64,000 bases of DNA from Phocaeicola massiliensis B84634 = Timone 84634 = DSM 17679 = JCM 13223 (GTDB lineage Bacteria > Bacteroidota > Bacteroidia > Bacteroidales > Bacteroidaceae), in NCBI RefSeq assembly GCF_000382445.1, contig NZ_KB905474.1, positions 310,001-374,000 on the forward strand. Reading direction: 5' to 3'. The position numbers and the translations under genes are program-made. Numbering within the stretch: position 1 is the first letter of the stretch; each line of letters opens with the position of its first letter. Below are positions 33,974 to 42,352 of this stretch, one piece after another. A model generated the notes under the pieces. The model ran no database searches. It was not told where the DNA came from and saw only the letters and a program-made list of their open reading frames with translations.

Positions 33974-35431
33974 TTACCGTTTGGGTTTCTTGCCAATGGC
34001 CGGACGCATCATGCGGCTCGCCATCCTCATGCTGCGGAGTGCCCATGCACGGTTGTCCTCGTCCTCATCGCGCCCCCATTTCAGGTCGCTGCCGCCACCT
34101 CCGCCGCCACGAGTTTCGGCAAAAGTGGTGGCATCATCGACCATACCGAGAAACAGCATCGTCGCGCAGTGCATCACGTCTGTACCTTGTTCCGCTATGG
34201 ACTGGACGAGCGAGCCGTCGAACAGTTGCCGTTCCGCCACGTCCATCTGTGCCGATACGTTCCTATACTCGCCGACCACATTTTCCAGCAGGACATCCTT
34301 GAGCAACGTGTCCACTTTGGAATGTATATCATGGGAGTATTTGTAGGCTTCCTCCTTGAGTTCCCCGGTACGTTCCTCAATGGCATCCATGTTCTCTTTC
34401 AGCTCGGCAAGCTGCCGGTCAGCCGTCTGTAACTTCTCCTGCTTGTCTGCCAGTTGCCTGTTGATGCCTGCCAGCTCTTTCTCCAGACTTTTAACTTGTG
34501 CGGCTAATTGTTCCGCATCGCCCTTGTTCGCTTTCAAATCCTGTTCGGCTGCCGATAGCAGAGCCTCTTTTTCGGCTTTCGACTTCTCAAGGTTATCGAC
34601 CATTGTCGTAAGCCCCTTGACCCTGCGCTCTGCCAGACGGATGTCCGATTGAAGGGTTGCCAGCACCTTTTGGTGGCGGTCTATATTTTCCTCGATGGTC
34701 GTACATTCTTCCGATAGCATACGGCGGTATTCTTCGGTAGTCCTGTGCCGTGCGCCTGTTTCGGATATGCTTGTTCCTCTCGACATTCCCCACCTTGTAT
34801 TGACTTCGGCGAAAAAGTCGGTATGAAGCTGTTTCATCCTTGCGCTGTATTCAAACTTGTCCTTTCCGGCGAATATTTCCTTGTACGCAAAGCGGCCGTC
34901 TTTGATTGGCAACAAAGTACAATGCACATGAGGGTTCAATTCGTCAAGGTGTACGATGAATGCGGCGATGTTCTGCTCGCCATATTTGCCACTCACGAAT
35001 GAATAGACGTCTTTCGCCCAGCGTTCAATATCGCTCATTCTTTTGATACGGGTATTGTTCGCACCTTCATCAAAATCCACGTTCTGCGTGCCGAACGCGA
35101 GTTCGTGCATCCGCTTACGGGAACCGCCGAAAATGAAGTTCACCACCGTGCGGTACTTCGGTTCTGCCAGTCCTTCGTTGGGGTCTTTGATTCCACGCCT
35201 CTCCAATATGTCCGCCATCCGTTCGGGAATGTTGCGGCTCGTGTCAATGGGACGTACCTTGCCTCCGGGCGCAATCTCGAAGTTCAGGTGTTTGCGTGTG
35301 GGGTCGTAATTCCCCTTATTCATAGCGTACTTTTCCGCCCTTTCACTGCGGTCACGCAAATGTTCGTTGCTTTGGGCTGCGGTGATGCCTTTCGACACCT
35401 GCATATCAAGTACCTGTTTTTGATCTGCCAT
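33974..35431 (-). CDS. MobV-type (Pre/Mob) relaxase
   Basis: 485 residues from ATG 35431; the TTG at 35455 is less likely. Motifs fit MobV relaxases: an N-terminal AEKYAMNKGNYDPTRKHLNF region with conserved Asn and Arg residues, and the metal motif HLDELNPHVHCTLLP (HxDE..PHxH, about residues 155-169). Residues 240-400 form a long coiled coil. A Gly-rich and charged tail ends the protein. It nicks oriT and pilots the transferred strand. The 190 bases upstream contain palindromes typical of a transfer origin. Confidence 0.88.
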   Translation of the reverse strand: MADQKQVLDMQVSKGITAAQSNEHLRDRSERAEKYAMNKGNYDPTRKHLNFEIAPGGKVRPIDTSRNIPERMADILERRGIKDPNEGLAEPKYRTVVNFIFGGSRKRMHELAFGTQNVDFDEGANNTRIKRMSDIERWAKDVYSFVSGKYGEQNIAAFIVHLDELNPHVHCTLLPIKDGRFAYKEIFAGKDKFEYSARMKQLHTDFFAEVNTRWGMSRGTSISETGARHRTTEEYRRMLSEECTTIEENIDRHQKVLATLQSDIRLAERRVKGLTTMVDNLEKSKAEKEALLSAAEQDLKANKGDAEQLAAQVKSLEKELAGINRQLADKQEKLQTADRQLAELKENMDAIEERTGELKEEAYKYSHDIHSKVDTLLKDVLLENVVGEYRNVSAQMDVAERQLFDGSLVQSIAEQGTDVMHCATMLFLGMVDDATTFAETRGGGGGGSDLKWGRDEDEDNRAWALRSMRMASRMMRPAIGKKPKR

Positions 35432-35455
35432 ACTCTTTTCGTGTTGTTTGGACAA

Positions 35456-35648
35456 TCCGTCCTGTCCCAGCTTGCTGCTTGCCCGGACAGCCTACCGACG
35501 GTCGGAGACCTATCGGGGTATTAGGCTCCCCCTTCCCTTTGTTTCGTGGCAGACGGGCAAGCCCGTGTGCCTCCTATAACCGGCAGGATAACCGTTAAGG
35601 GATGGAGGTGGATTGTTCGCGTTATACAATCTGTTTTCGACTCCCGGT
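35456..35648. other. Candidate origin of transfer (oriT)
   Basis: Between the relaxase start and the winged-helix gene are close palindromes: CCGACGGTCGG (near 35495-35505) and ACGGGCAAGCCCGT (near 35552-35565), plus a GC-rich then pyrimidine-rich stretch (CTCCCCCTTCCCTTTG). MobV relaxases usually act just upstream of their own gene at an inverted repeat next to the nick. The nick site cannot be named from sequence. Confidence 0.45.
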
Positions 35649-36500
35649 TCAATCCACCATCGCCTGTGCCTTTGCCAGAAGCGATAAAAAAGGTTTGCGA
35701 AGCGATTTGAGGCGTTCTTGGTCTTCGTCCATGTCGAAGTCCGTCACTGATGCCTCGGTGTCGAGAATCAGCCCGGCGAGGTCTTTGGCGGACTCGATGA
35801 AAGCAGCCCATTCTTCACCGAGGTCAAACCGGAAGAAATCCACAAGCGGCGAACTGTCATCGAATCTCGACTTGTGCAGGATTTTTTGCAGGGCGGCGTG
35901 GGCGATGCAGCACAAGGCTGTTTCACGATGTTCCGTGACCAAAGTGCCGGAATGTGCGGAGGTCGTGTTGGAATGGGTGTCCAAACAGAGTCCGGTGTCA
36001 CGGTCGGCAATTTCAGTCTTTGCCAGACTTACGAGTTGTCCACATATTACGCCAGTTTCGGCAGCGGTCGTTTTGCCGATTACCCAATCGGACAATACCT
36101 CACGGAGCTGTCTGGCAAAGTCCGGCTGCTCCTGTGCATTGCGGGGCTGTGCTGCCTGACCGGATTGTACGGTCATGGTAATGACCACGCTTTTGGGAAG
36201 CTGGATGCGGGTCAGCAAACCGAATGCCTCCATTGCACTCAAAAAAGAACGGACGGTAGCCCTGTGCCAATGCCACTCCGATGCGAGGTCGGAAACGGTC
36301 AGGTGGCACTGGTTGGGTTGCAGCACGTAGGCCTTCTTTCTTAAAAACGGAGAAACGAAACCTGCCAGTGATTTGTCCAACAGGTCACAGTACGCTTCGG
36401 TGCGTGTTTTGCGTTCATCCCCTTTCTCCTTGAGATATTCGAATACCTCCCTGTCTGCCAATATGGAAACAGGTATCTTTTGGTTATTTTTCATTTTCAT
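35649..36500 (-). CDS. Winged-helix DNA-binding protein, mobilisation or replication type
   Basis: 283 residues. Residues 60-105 form a helix-turn-helix (LTVSDLASEWHWHRATVRSF, then FLSAMEAFGLL), as in initiator or regulatory proteins of mobile elements. The rest is helical with a Cys/His patch (ALCCIAHAALQKILH) around 200-215. It lies upstream of the candidate oriT and relaxase and is likely an accessory mobilisation protein or regulator. The start overlaps the end of the preceding membrane-protein gene by 17 bases. Confidence 0.6.
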   Translation of the reverse strand: MKMKNNQKIPVSILADREVFEYLKEKGDERKTRTEAYCDLLDKSLAGFVSPFLRKKAYVLQPNQCHLTVSDLASEWHWHRATVRSFLSAMEAFGLLTRIQLPKSVVITMTVQSGQAAQPRNAQEQPDFARQLREVLSDWVIGKTTAAETGVICGQLVSLAKTEIADRDTGLCLDTHSNTTSAHSGTLVTEHRETALCCIAHAALQKILHKSRFDDSSPLVDFFRFDLGEEWAAFIESAKDLAGLILDTEASVTDFDMDEDQERLKSLRKPFLSLLAKAQAMVD

Positions 36501-37074
36501 TCGGTTTTAATGATTCATATTGTGCGGATATATCAGTGTTGCCGCTGTCCGCTTCATGCGGCAGATTTGCGTGATGATTCTCGTGATAGGATTCTGACAA
36601 CATTCCGGGATGCTTTGCCCATCCGGAAAGTGTGTCCGTATCCTTGCATTCGGACATGACCCGAACGGAGGGATAGAACAGGGCTGCCAGAAGAAGATAG
36701 GCAATGGTTATCGCCAAGGTGTACAGATGCGGCACAAAGCCGATGACCAGTGCGCCCGATGCGAGTGTGACAAATGCACGGGGGCGGTCAAGCAACCTGC
36801 GTAACCAGTTGTCCGTCCGTCGGAACGAAAACATTGCGGCACAGACACCGGTAGAGAGTAGGATTCCAAACTCACCCATATGTCCACAGGCATATACATA
36901 ATGGAAAAGAAGCAGGCATATCAGCCATACTTGCACATACAGTTTACGGGCGTTGCCGCTTCGTGCCATTGCCATGTAAAAGGGTGTCATGAACCGCTTG
37001 TTGTTCTTGTACAATGACATTGATACCCCGAAAGGTATCGCGCAGAAAATGAGTAGCAGGATATTCAGTAACAT
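36484..37074 (-). CDS. Multi-pass membrane protein, 196 aa
   Basis: ATG 37074 (MLLNILLLIFCAIPFGVSMS) overlaps the previous gene by 10 bases; the longer frame to 37278 is antisense-like junk within that gene. Five or so hydrophobic segments are visible (LLNILLLIFCAIPFG, LYVQVWLICLLLFHYVYACG, GILLSTGVCAAMFSF, VTLASGALVIGFVPHLYTLAI, TIAYLLLAALFYPS). The C-terminus is polar and acidic. It may be an inner-membrane part of the transfer or mobilisation system. No family is recognised. Confidence 0.6.
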   Translation of the reverse strand: MLLNILLLIFCAIPFGVSMSLYKNNKRFMTPFYMAMARSGNARKLYVQVWLICLLLFHYVYACGHMGEFGILLSTGVCAAMFSFRRTDNWLRRLLDRPRAFVTLASGALVIGFVPHLYTLAITIAYLLLAALFYPSVRVMSECKDTDTLSGWAKHPGMLSESYHENHHANLPHEADSGNTDISAQYESLKPNENEK

Positions 37075-37466
37075 AAGTAATAGGGCTTTTCGGGTATGGG
37101 AGTGGGACGCACAATGAGTTCCAACTGGACAATACCGTATGTCGCCAGCCGGATAAGGGTTTCGGCATCCTTGGGCGAAAAGTACATGGCCGCTTTCTTG
37201 ATGCGCTGCTTGAATGTAATGTCTTGCTTTCGGTAGATGGCCAAAGCCTTGTCCAGTTCGTGTTCGGGAATAGTCCATGTCGTACCCTCGGCGTGTATGC
37301 CGTTCGTCTTGAAGGCACGCAGTACCAATGTACGGGAAACGAGGTAGTCGGTGCGGTCGGTTCTTGAGATGATATGCTCCTTGTAGAGATTGTCATCGGC
37401 AACCTCTATCCACGTCCGGTAGGCATTGATGCAATAGACCATCTGTCGGTATAAGGTGTTTCTCAT
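37065..37466 (-). CDS. Hypothetical protein, 133 aa
   Basis: ATG 37466 (MRNTLYRQMVYCINAYRTW) overlaps the preceding stop as ATGA, which fixes the start. It is a basic, helical protein (LDKALAIYRKQDITFKQRIK) with no signal or membrane segment. It belongs to a tightly packed four-gene run from 38986 toward the relaxase. Function unknown. Confidence 0.55.
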   Translation of the reverse strand: MRNTLYRQMVYCINAYRTWIEVADDNLYKEHIISRTDRTDYLVSRTLVLRAFKTNGIHAEGTTWTIPEHELDKALAIYRKQDITFKQRIKKAAMYFSPKDAETLIRLATYGIVQLELIVRPTPIPEKPYYLCY

Positions 37467-37915
37467 ATAAAATTCATCAGCACGTCGGACTTGTCTTTCT
37501 TGTATTTCAGGAACCCGCTTTTGGAGTGTAGTTCCAAGTCGAGGCATAAGTCCCCGTACATCTGCTCCAAAGAATCATAGATGGTGACAAGGATGCTGTT
37601 TACATTGCCCTCCGTATCCGTCTTGGCGTTCATCTTGAACATCTGTCCGAAAGCGGGATTCGAGTATGCACAAGTGCTGTGACCGAATTTTTCCGTCCGC
37701 ATCGGAATATGGTGGTAGAGCGTGATCAACTCCATGTCGTCCTCGAACATATCCATTACTTCGTCCAGTTCGTAAGGGGTGCGCAACGGAAACGTAAGCA
37801 GCACATAGTCGCCGTAGAACTGCGGTTCTTCCATCGTCGTCACATCGAGCAACTGCGGAAGTTGCAGGGGGACGAATGCCATGAAGTCATTATAAAAATG
37901 TCGTAACATATTCAT
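37463..37915 (-). CDS. Hypothetical protein, 150 aa
   Basis: Begins MNMLRHFYNDFMAFVPLQLP. Acidic, soluble, with a helical YELDEVMDMFEDDMELI segment and a beta-rich centre. It overlaps the following gene as ATGA and lies 21 bases after the lipoprotein gene. No motif allows a function. Confidence 0.55.
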   Translation of the reverse strand: MNMLRHFYNDFMAFVPLQLPQLLDVTTMEEPQFYGDYVLLTFPLRTPYELDEVMDMFEDDMELITLYHHIPMRTEKFGHSTCAYSNPAFGQMFKMNAKTDTEGNVNSILVTIYDSLEQMYGDLCLDLELHSKSGFLKYKKDKSDVLMNFI

Positions 37916-37936
37916 ATCTTTTTCTGTTGTTATATT

Positions 37937-38986
37937 TTACAGCGTGTGTATGAATGCCTCCATCAGCATTCCGGGCAGCTCGTCCAAGCGGTTGTCTCCG
38001 GGGTGCAGCATCCTGCCCAACTCCCTGAAAGCGTCGGGTGTCTGCGAGGCAAGCATATCGAGTTGCTCTCTTTCTTCGGCTGAAAGCAACGCCAGGCAGA
38101 AACCGTCCAACGACGAATAAGGCTGGAGAAGCATCCAGATGTAGGCTTGTGCCTGTGCCGGTGTCTTGACTTTTTTATTGCAGATGTCGTCGATACAGGT
38201 TCGGATATTCTGAATCAGCCTGCGGTTGGTGCGCATGGCCAGATAAATCATGGCATTGCGATAGGTGATGTCGTTCCGTTCGGCGGCAAGGAATATCTGT
38301 GCACAGCATCGTTCCGTGTCATGAGTGATGTCGGAAAGATTCTCGCCGTCGAAATCAGGCAGACGTGAAAGGAATGCCCGGTACACGGCATCCTCCTTTT
38401 CGATAAAGGTCGTCAGGTCTGCCATACAATGAATACCGTAATCAATCGTTTCAGCAAGGGTAGTTCGATAAGTGGCAAGAATGTGTTGTCGGTTTCTCTG
38501 ACTGACGGGCCGGTTATCCAATGAGGCAAAGAACGGTCGGATTGTTTCAGCCGCACGATGCAACTCTTTGTCTTCAAGATGCGGTGAGATTTGTTCTTTT
38601 ACCCACAGTATATCCTTATAAGTGCGTGTTTGAGACAGCACCATCCGTGAAAATTCCATGCGGATGGAATCATGTATCTGTTCACACTCTTCTCTTACAG
38701 TGGAATGAAGCCGGCCAAGCGTATCACATTCGAGATGCAGGAATACGGAATCCCTCAATGTTTGCCATTGCTTGAGGTGTCCGGCCAATTCTTTAATGGA
38801 GAGTTTTTTCTGCCTGCGTATGTCGGACAGGTATTCCCTGTATGTTCCGGCAGGGTCATTCTTGGCTTTCGCCAATCGTTTGCCATTGCCGTTGTCGCAT
38901 GACGCGCATAGGAATATGGCAATCGAAACGGCAATTATTTTGGCAAAGATTATCGGCTGTTTTAAGTTCGATTTTAATTTTTTCAT
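37937..38986 (-). CDS. Lipoprotein, 349 aa, unknown function
   Basis: Lipobox LCASC after a hydrophobic signal (residues about 12-30); the residues after Cys are DNGNGK without an acidic export tag, so a periplasm-facing location is likely. The rest is helical, with basic and acidic heptad-like stretches (YLSDIRRQKKLSIKELAGHL). It is the first gene of the run leading to the winged-helix and relaxase genes and has a TAGTTTTG box (complement of 39013-39020) about 27 bases before its start, beside operator repeats shared with the resolvase-like gene. Confidence 0.6.
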   Translation of the reverse strand: MKKLKSNLKQPIIFAKIIAVSIAIFLCASCDNGNGKRLAKAKNDPAGTYREYLSDIRRQKKLSIKELAGHLKQWQTLRDSVFLHLECDTLGRLHSTVREECEQIHDSIRMEFSRMVLSQTRTYKDILWVKEQISPHLEDKELHRAAETIRPFFASLDNRPVSQRNRQHILATYRTTLAETIDYGIHCMADLTTFIEKEDAVYRAFLSRLPDFDGENLSDITHDTERCCAQIFLAAERNDITYRNAMIYLAMRTNRRLIQNIRTCIDDICNKKVKTPAQAQAYIWMLLQPYSSLDGFCLALLSAEEREQLDMLASQTPDAFRELGRMLHPGDNRLDELPGMLMEAFIHTL

Positions 38987-38995
38987 ACTATATCA

Positions 38996-39194
38996 TTTCG
39001 TACTATTTAGTGCAAAACTATATATTATTTTTGATACTTCGCATCCGAAAAACCGTATTTTGTGCATTTTTTAATATCGTACTTAATAGTATGATTACCA
39101 ATGAAAACAAGTGAAGATAAAACACGTGGAAATGTACGATTTTCGTTTTTTAATATAGTATGATTCATATACTCGAATAAAACTTGTATATTTG
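38996..39194. promoter_or_regulatory. Divergent promoter region with repeated operator half-sites
   Basis: Minus-strand -7 box at 39013-39020 (TAGTTTTG) and plus-strand -7 box at 39187-39194 (TATATTTG). Between or beside them are five copies of a TAGTAYGATT-type half-site: about 38996-39007 (inverted, TTTCGTACTATT), 39073-39084 (inverted, AATATCGTACTT), 39087-39098 (TAGTATGATTAC), 39132-39143 (TGTACGATTTTC, partial) and 39156-39167 (TAGTATGATTCA). The same half-site occurs three times at 1293-1414. Confidence 0.55.
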
Positions 39195-39224
39195 CACTTG
39201 TTATCATGAATATTGTATATTGAT

Positions 39225-39836
39225 ATGGCAAAAGTCGGTTATATATTCGAGGCTAATTCCTACGATGCGTTTGATGCGGATAAGGAATGGATGCGCCAAT
39301 ATGGGTGTGTACAGGTGGTTGAAGAATCGGTCGGACACGAGACGCTTAGGCCGAGATGGAAACAACTGATGTCGAATCTTGAAAGAGGAGACGAATTGGT
39401 GATGTCAAAATTCAGCAATGCCGTTCGTGGTTTACGGGAACTATCGGCATTGATTGAGCTATGCCGCATCAAGGTCGTGCGTATTATCTCCATTCACGAT
39501 AAAATTGACACCGACAACAAATTGTTTCCGGACACGACACCGGCGGAAGTATTGGCCATGTTCGGGGCATTACCGGAGGAAGTGGCTGTTTTGCGGAAGT
39601 CGTCGGATAAAATTATACGCCTGCAGCAGAGTATCAGTATTCCGATTTCCAAAAAAAGTATGAGTAAAACTGAACGGGACAAAAAAATCGTGGATATGTA
39701 TAACAATGGGTATTCAATCCGTGATATTTGGAAAGAAAGCGGTGTCCAAAGTAAAAGCACCGTGTACAGCATTCTCAATAAATACAAGGTTCAGCTTAAC
39801 CGAACACCGGGACGAGTGCCGGGCATCCGGAAATAG
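39225..39836 (+). CDS. Serine-resolvase-like protein lacking catalytic residues, probable regulator
   Basis: 203 residues from ATG 39225. Residues 1-130 follow the serine recombinase fold: VGYIFEANSYD in place of the usual GYxRVST, RPRWKQLMSNLERGDELV, and MSKFSNAVRGLREL in place of KLDRLGRS. Thus the nucleophile Ser and the Asp-Arg of the DRxxR motif are replaced. A resolvase-type helix-turn-helix closes the protein (SIRDIWKESGVQSKSTVYSI). It most likely binds DNA without cutting, as a regulator. Its own promoter carries repeated half-sites shared with the long operon at 1433. Confidence 0.75.
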   Translation: MAKVGYIFEANSYDAFDADKEWMRQYGCVQVVEESVGHETLRPRWKQLMSNLERGDELVMSKFSNAVRGLRELSALIELCRIKVVRIISIHDKIDTDNKLFPDTTPAEVLAMFGALPEEVAVLRKSSDKIIRLQQSISIPISKKSMSKTERDKKIVDMYNNGYSIRDIWKESGVQSKSTVYSILNKYKVQLNRTPGRVPGIRK

Positions 39837-39939
39837 AACTTATAAATCAATATGGATATTGAAAATCAATAGATTGCTTGCGTAATTCATCGTTTTTTCG
39901 TATCTTTAAGTTGGATATAACTATATAAAAACAAGACCT

Positions 39940-40044
39940 ATGGGAGATATTATAATTTTATTGCTGGTGTTCTTGGTAGTGGGCAGGCTTTTGAGGGGCG
40001 TGTTCGGAGGATTCAGCAAAAGCAGTTTTCGGGATGACAAATAA
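39940..40044 (+). CDS. Small membrane protein, 34 aa
   Basis: Reads MGDIIILLLVFLVVGRLLRG and ends FRDDK. One hydrophobic helix (residues 3-15) is followed by an amphipathic basic part. A TATCTTTA near-match to the -7 box lies about 40 bases upstream. Small size limits certainty; no family is recognised. Confidence 0.45.
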   Translation: MGDIIILLLVFLVVGRLLRGVFGGFSKSSFRDDK

Positions 40045-40075
40045 CTCCGGATTGTTGTAACTGGCAGATATTTGT

Positions 40076-40083
40076 TAATTTTG
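40076..40083 (+). promoter_or_regulatory. Promoter of the HU gene
   Basis: TAATTTTG fits TAnnTTTG, 29 bases before the HU start codon. Confidence 0.6.
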
Positions 40084-40111
40084 CACCGTATTCATAAAAA
40101 TCAAGAACAAT

Positions 40112-40393
40112 ATGACAAAAGCGGAAATTGTCGCTCAGATCTCACGGCAGAGCGGAATAGAGAAAACGGTGGTGATGACTGTGATAGAATCATTCATGGA
40201 AAATGTAAAAGAGTCGATGGTTGCGGGAAACGAGGTGTTCTTGCGCGGGTTCGGTAGCTTTATCATCAAACGGAGAGCTGAAAAGACGGCCCGGAACATT
40301 TCGAAGAATACGACAATTAAAATTCCCGCTCACAATATCCCTGCATTCAAACCTGCCAAAGCATTTCTGAATGCGGTAAAAGAGAACAAGTAG
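40112..40393 (+). CDS. HU-family DNA-binding protein
   Basis: 93 residues, the normal length for HU/IHF subunits. It starts TKAEIVAQISRQSGIEKT, has the GNEVFLRGFGSF beta-hinge, and a basic arm with Pro (TTIKIPAHNIPAFKPAKAF). It bends DNA and may assist integrase complexes or compact the element. It is a single gene ending before a bidirectional terminator shared with ssb. Confidence 0.93.
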   Translation: MTKAEIVAQISRQSGIEKTVVMTVIESFMENVKESMVAGNEVFLRGFGSFIIKRRAEKTARNISKNTTIKIPAHNIPAFKPAKAFLNAVKENK

Positions 40394-40438
40394 AGTATAA
40401 AAGTACAGATGGTGCAACAACACCGTAATGAGTAAAAC

Positions 40439-40462
40439 AAAAGCGACCCGAAGGCCGCTTTT
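40439..40462. terminator. Bidirectional terminator between HU and ssb
   Basis: AAAAGCGACC and GGCCGCTTTT pair around CGAA with one A-C mismatch; A-run and U-run on either side serve both convergent genes. Confidence 0.8.
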
Positions 40463-40480
40463 GTCGTGATAAGGCAAGGA

Positions 40481-40861
40481 TTATTTCTTGCCTTTTTTCG
40501 CTGGTTTGGCCGGCTTTTCAGGAGTTTCCTCCTTCTCGACGGGCGGATAGAACTTGACGGCGACCATCACGATACGGTTGTGTTTCACACCGCTTTGGTC
40601 GCTCCATTCTTCGGGCTTGAAATACCCCTCGACGGTCAGCATCGTACCCTTGGTCAGTTGGTCGAACGACCCGGTGTTCTCGTTTTTACGCCACGCCTCA
40701 AAATTCATAAAGGCGGAAACGCGTTTGGATTCCTCGCCATTATTCTCCAATCGGCTTACTGCCAGAGGGAAACGTGCTACACTTGCGTTGGTGAACTGAC
40801 GGATTTCTGCATCCTTTCCTACGAAACCGGTTACTACGAAATTGTTTTCAATCTTTTTCAT
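40481..40861 (-). CDS. ssb: Single-stranded DNA-binding protein
   Basis: 126 residues with an SSB OB-fold: MKKIENNFVVTGFVGKDAEI, ARFPLAVSR, MNFEAWRKNENTG, KGTMLTVEGYFKPEEW and NRIVMVAVKFYPP. The C-terminus is basic (KPAKPAKKGKK) and lacks the acidic DDxxPF tail that recruits host repair and replication proteins. It is probably a specialised, element-encoded SSB. It faces the HU gene across a shared terminator. Confidence 0.88.
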   Translation of the reverse strand: MKKIENNFVVTGFVGKDAEIRQFTNASVARFPLAVSRLENNGEESKRVSAFMNFEAWRKNENTGSFDQLTKGTMLTVEGYFKPEEWSDQSGVKHNRIVMVAVKFYPPVEKEETPEKPAKPAKKGKK

Positions 40862-41544
40862 AATGAATTGTTTTTAGAAGTTATTAAATCAATTTTACGC
40901 TGCCTCAAAAAGTAGGTGCAGTTAAGGGGATGCACCAAGGCCGGACGCATCAATACTCTTTATTTTTGTCCGTAGGCAAAACCGGAAGGCTCGATAAAGG
41001 AAGATTGTACGGCTGCGCCATTGGTCAAGACTTCCAAAGTCGTTCCCGTCTGCATACTATCTTTGCATCGGAAAATGATGATGACTTCGGCGGAAAACTA
41101 TTCTGAAAATGAGCGGAAAACCGTAGTTGCAGGGGAAGTGAAAGTGCAATCCGTCCACCGGCACAATGGTGCGCGTTTCGGCTGTAAGTCCGCAGAATCG
41201 GCAGGTATTTTCGTGTAATTCGGTCGGACTGAATTGAGGTGGCTACAAACAGAACACTGAACTGACAACAGGTTGCGGTACCGCAGAAGGGAATATCAAC
41301 GAAGTGGCGACAAAAGGCGGAACGGGATATCGGGGTACTGCCATGTTCCCGTCCGGCAGAAAGAAAAGGGGACAAAAGGGAAAAAGGAAAGAACCCTGCT
41401 TTTCGGAAAAGCGGACGGAGCTTTTCACGAATGGCTGTTTTTTACAAAAGGATATGGCGCAGCCAAAAGAGAGAGATAGATGTAAAAAAGGGAATGCGGC
41501 GTGGCAGGAATGGAAGATTATCCCGTTCCTGCCTGCCTGTATCA
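40862..41544. other. Gene-free stretch upstream of ssb
   Basis: About 680 bases without a convincing gene. A plus-strand TATCTTTG box lies at 41058-41065. A 47-codon frame begins 12 bases or so after the predicted start (MMMTSAENYSENER) and ends at 41218, but it shows no recognisable features. The layout (leader, then plus-strand promoter-like site) repeats that at 18523, 19431 and 42647. Confidence 0.35.
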
Positions 41545-41802
41545 TCAAAATTCTGCCATGATTACCCGATGCTCGAAAATCTTTTTTTGATTACTGGGAC
41601 GTCTTTGGCAAACCCATAGGTGATGCTTGCCATAGCCGAAGACGAAATAATCATCAAGGCGTGTTTTTTCTTGTAGGCGTTCCATGCCGGTACGCAGTTC
41701 CGCTTCATCGGTTGAGAAAAGAATCGTGTTGATGATACGGAAGTAGAGTTCTGTTACCTCGTCACAATAAGGACAAAAGCTATGCTCAATCGTTGCTTTC
41801 AT
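41545..41802 (-). CDS. Small CxxC-containing hypothetical protein
   Basis: 85 residues with FCPYCDE near the N-terminus, a possible zinc knuckle half. It starts inside the end of the preceding gene (17-base overlap), so it is the last of a coupled minus-strand group. Function unknown. Confidence 0.5.
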   Translation of the reverse strand: MKATIEHSFCPYCDEVTELYFRIINTILFSTDEAELRTGMERLQEKTRLDDYFVFGYGKHHLWVCQRRPSNQKKIFEHRVIMAEF

Positions 41803-42145
41803 GTTTCTTTGATTTTAATTCTACTTCTACTATGTCTTCTATTCGACCATACAGGACAGAGCGCAACGCTGTTTTGTCAATGGCGTAATACTCGGCGATA
41901 TGTCCGTGCTGTTTTACGAAATATCGTTTGAGAACATCGGAGAAATCAAAGAAGTAGCCCATCAATGCGATACCTCTTTTGAAATGGATGCACTCTTTCA
42001 CGTTTCGGGTAATCCAGTTCTTGTCTTCACGGCTCAACTTGTCTCCGTTATCAAGTTGTTCCCGTAACTGGTAAACCCTGCTGTCTTTCAGCTTCTCTAA
42101 TTCGGGTACGTCCCATTGGACGAATTTCATTGCTATCTGCTGCAT
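41786..42145 (-). CDS. Conserved accessory protein, 119 aa
   Basis: Starts MQQIAMKFVQWDVPELEKL at 42145; an internal ATG at 42130 (MKFVQWDV) is equally possible. Basic and soluble, with REDKNWITRNVKECIHFKRG in the middle. Related-looking small proteins are common in Bacteroides ICE cargo. No function is known. Confidence 0.55.
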   Translation of the reverse strand: MQQIAMKFVQWDVPELEKLKDSRVYQLREQLDNGDKLSREDKNWITRNVKECIHFKRGIALMGYFFDFSDVLKRYFVKQHGHIAEYYAIDKTALRSVLYGRIEDIVEVELKSKKHESND

Positions 42146-42156
42146 CGCTCTTGTAT

Positions 42157-42333
42157 TTAATCGTAAATAATCACTTCATCACGATACTCGACCACCTCTT
42201 TGCCACTACTAAGACGCACCACTATTTTATTGCCGAAGTCGCCGACAACTGTTCCCTCAGAGTAGCCTTTATAGGGGGTAAGCAAGGTGCAGTGCGCACC
42301 TATAATTTCGCTATTTTCTTCGTATTCGTACAT
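42157..42333 (-). CDS. Small hypothetical protein, 58 aa
   Basis: Reads MYEYEENSEIIGAHCTLLTP and ends YRDEVIIYD. It looks like a small beta-barrel fold (YKGYSEGTVVGDFGNKIVV). The spacing of 11 bases to the next gene and 19 bases from the previous one supports a real gene in this minus-strand group. Confidence 0.5.
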   Translation of the reverse strand: MYEYEENSEIIGAHCTLLTPYKGYSEGTVVGDFGNKIVVRLSSGKEVVEYRDEVIIYD

Positions 42334-42352
42334 AAGTCATGTCATTTTACGG

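Noticed and set aside
41021-41218. Possible 47-65 codon plus-strand gene downstream of the 41058 promoter-like box
   Set aside because: No ribosome-binding site, no recognisable motif and almost no leader; kept only as a note in the gene-free stretch.
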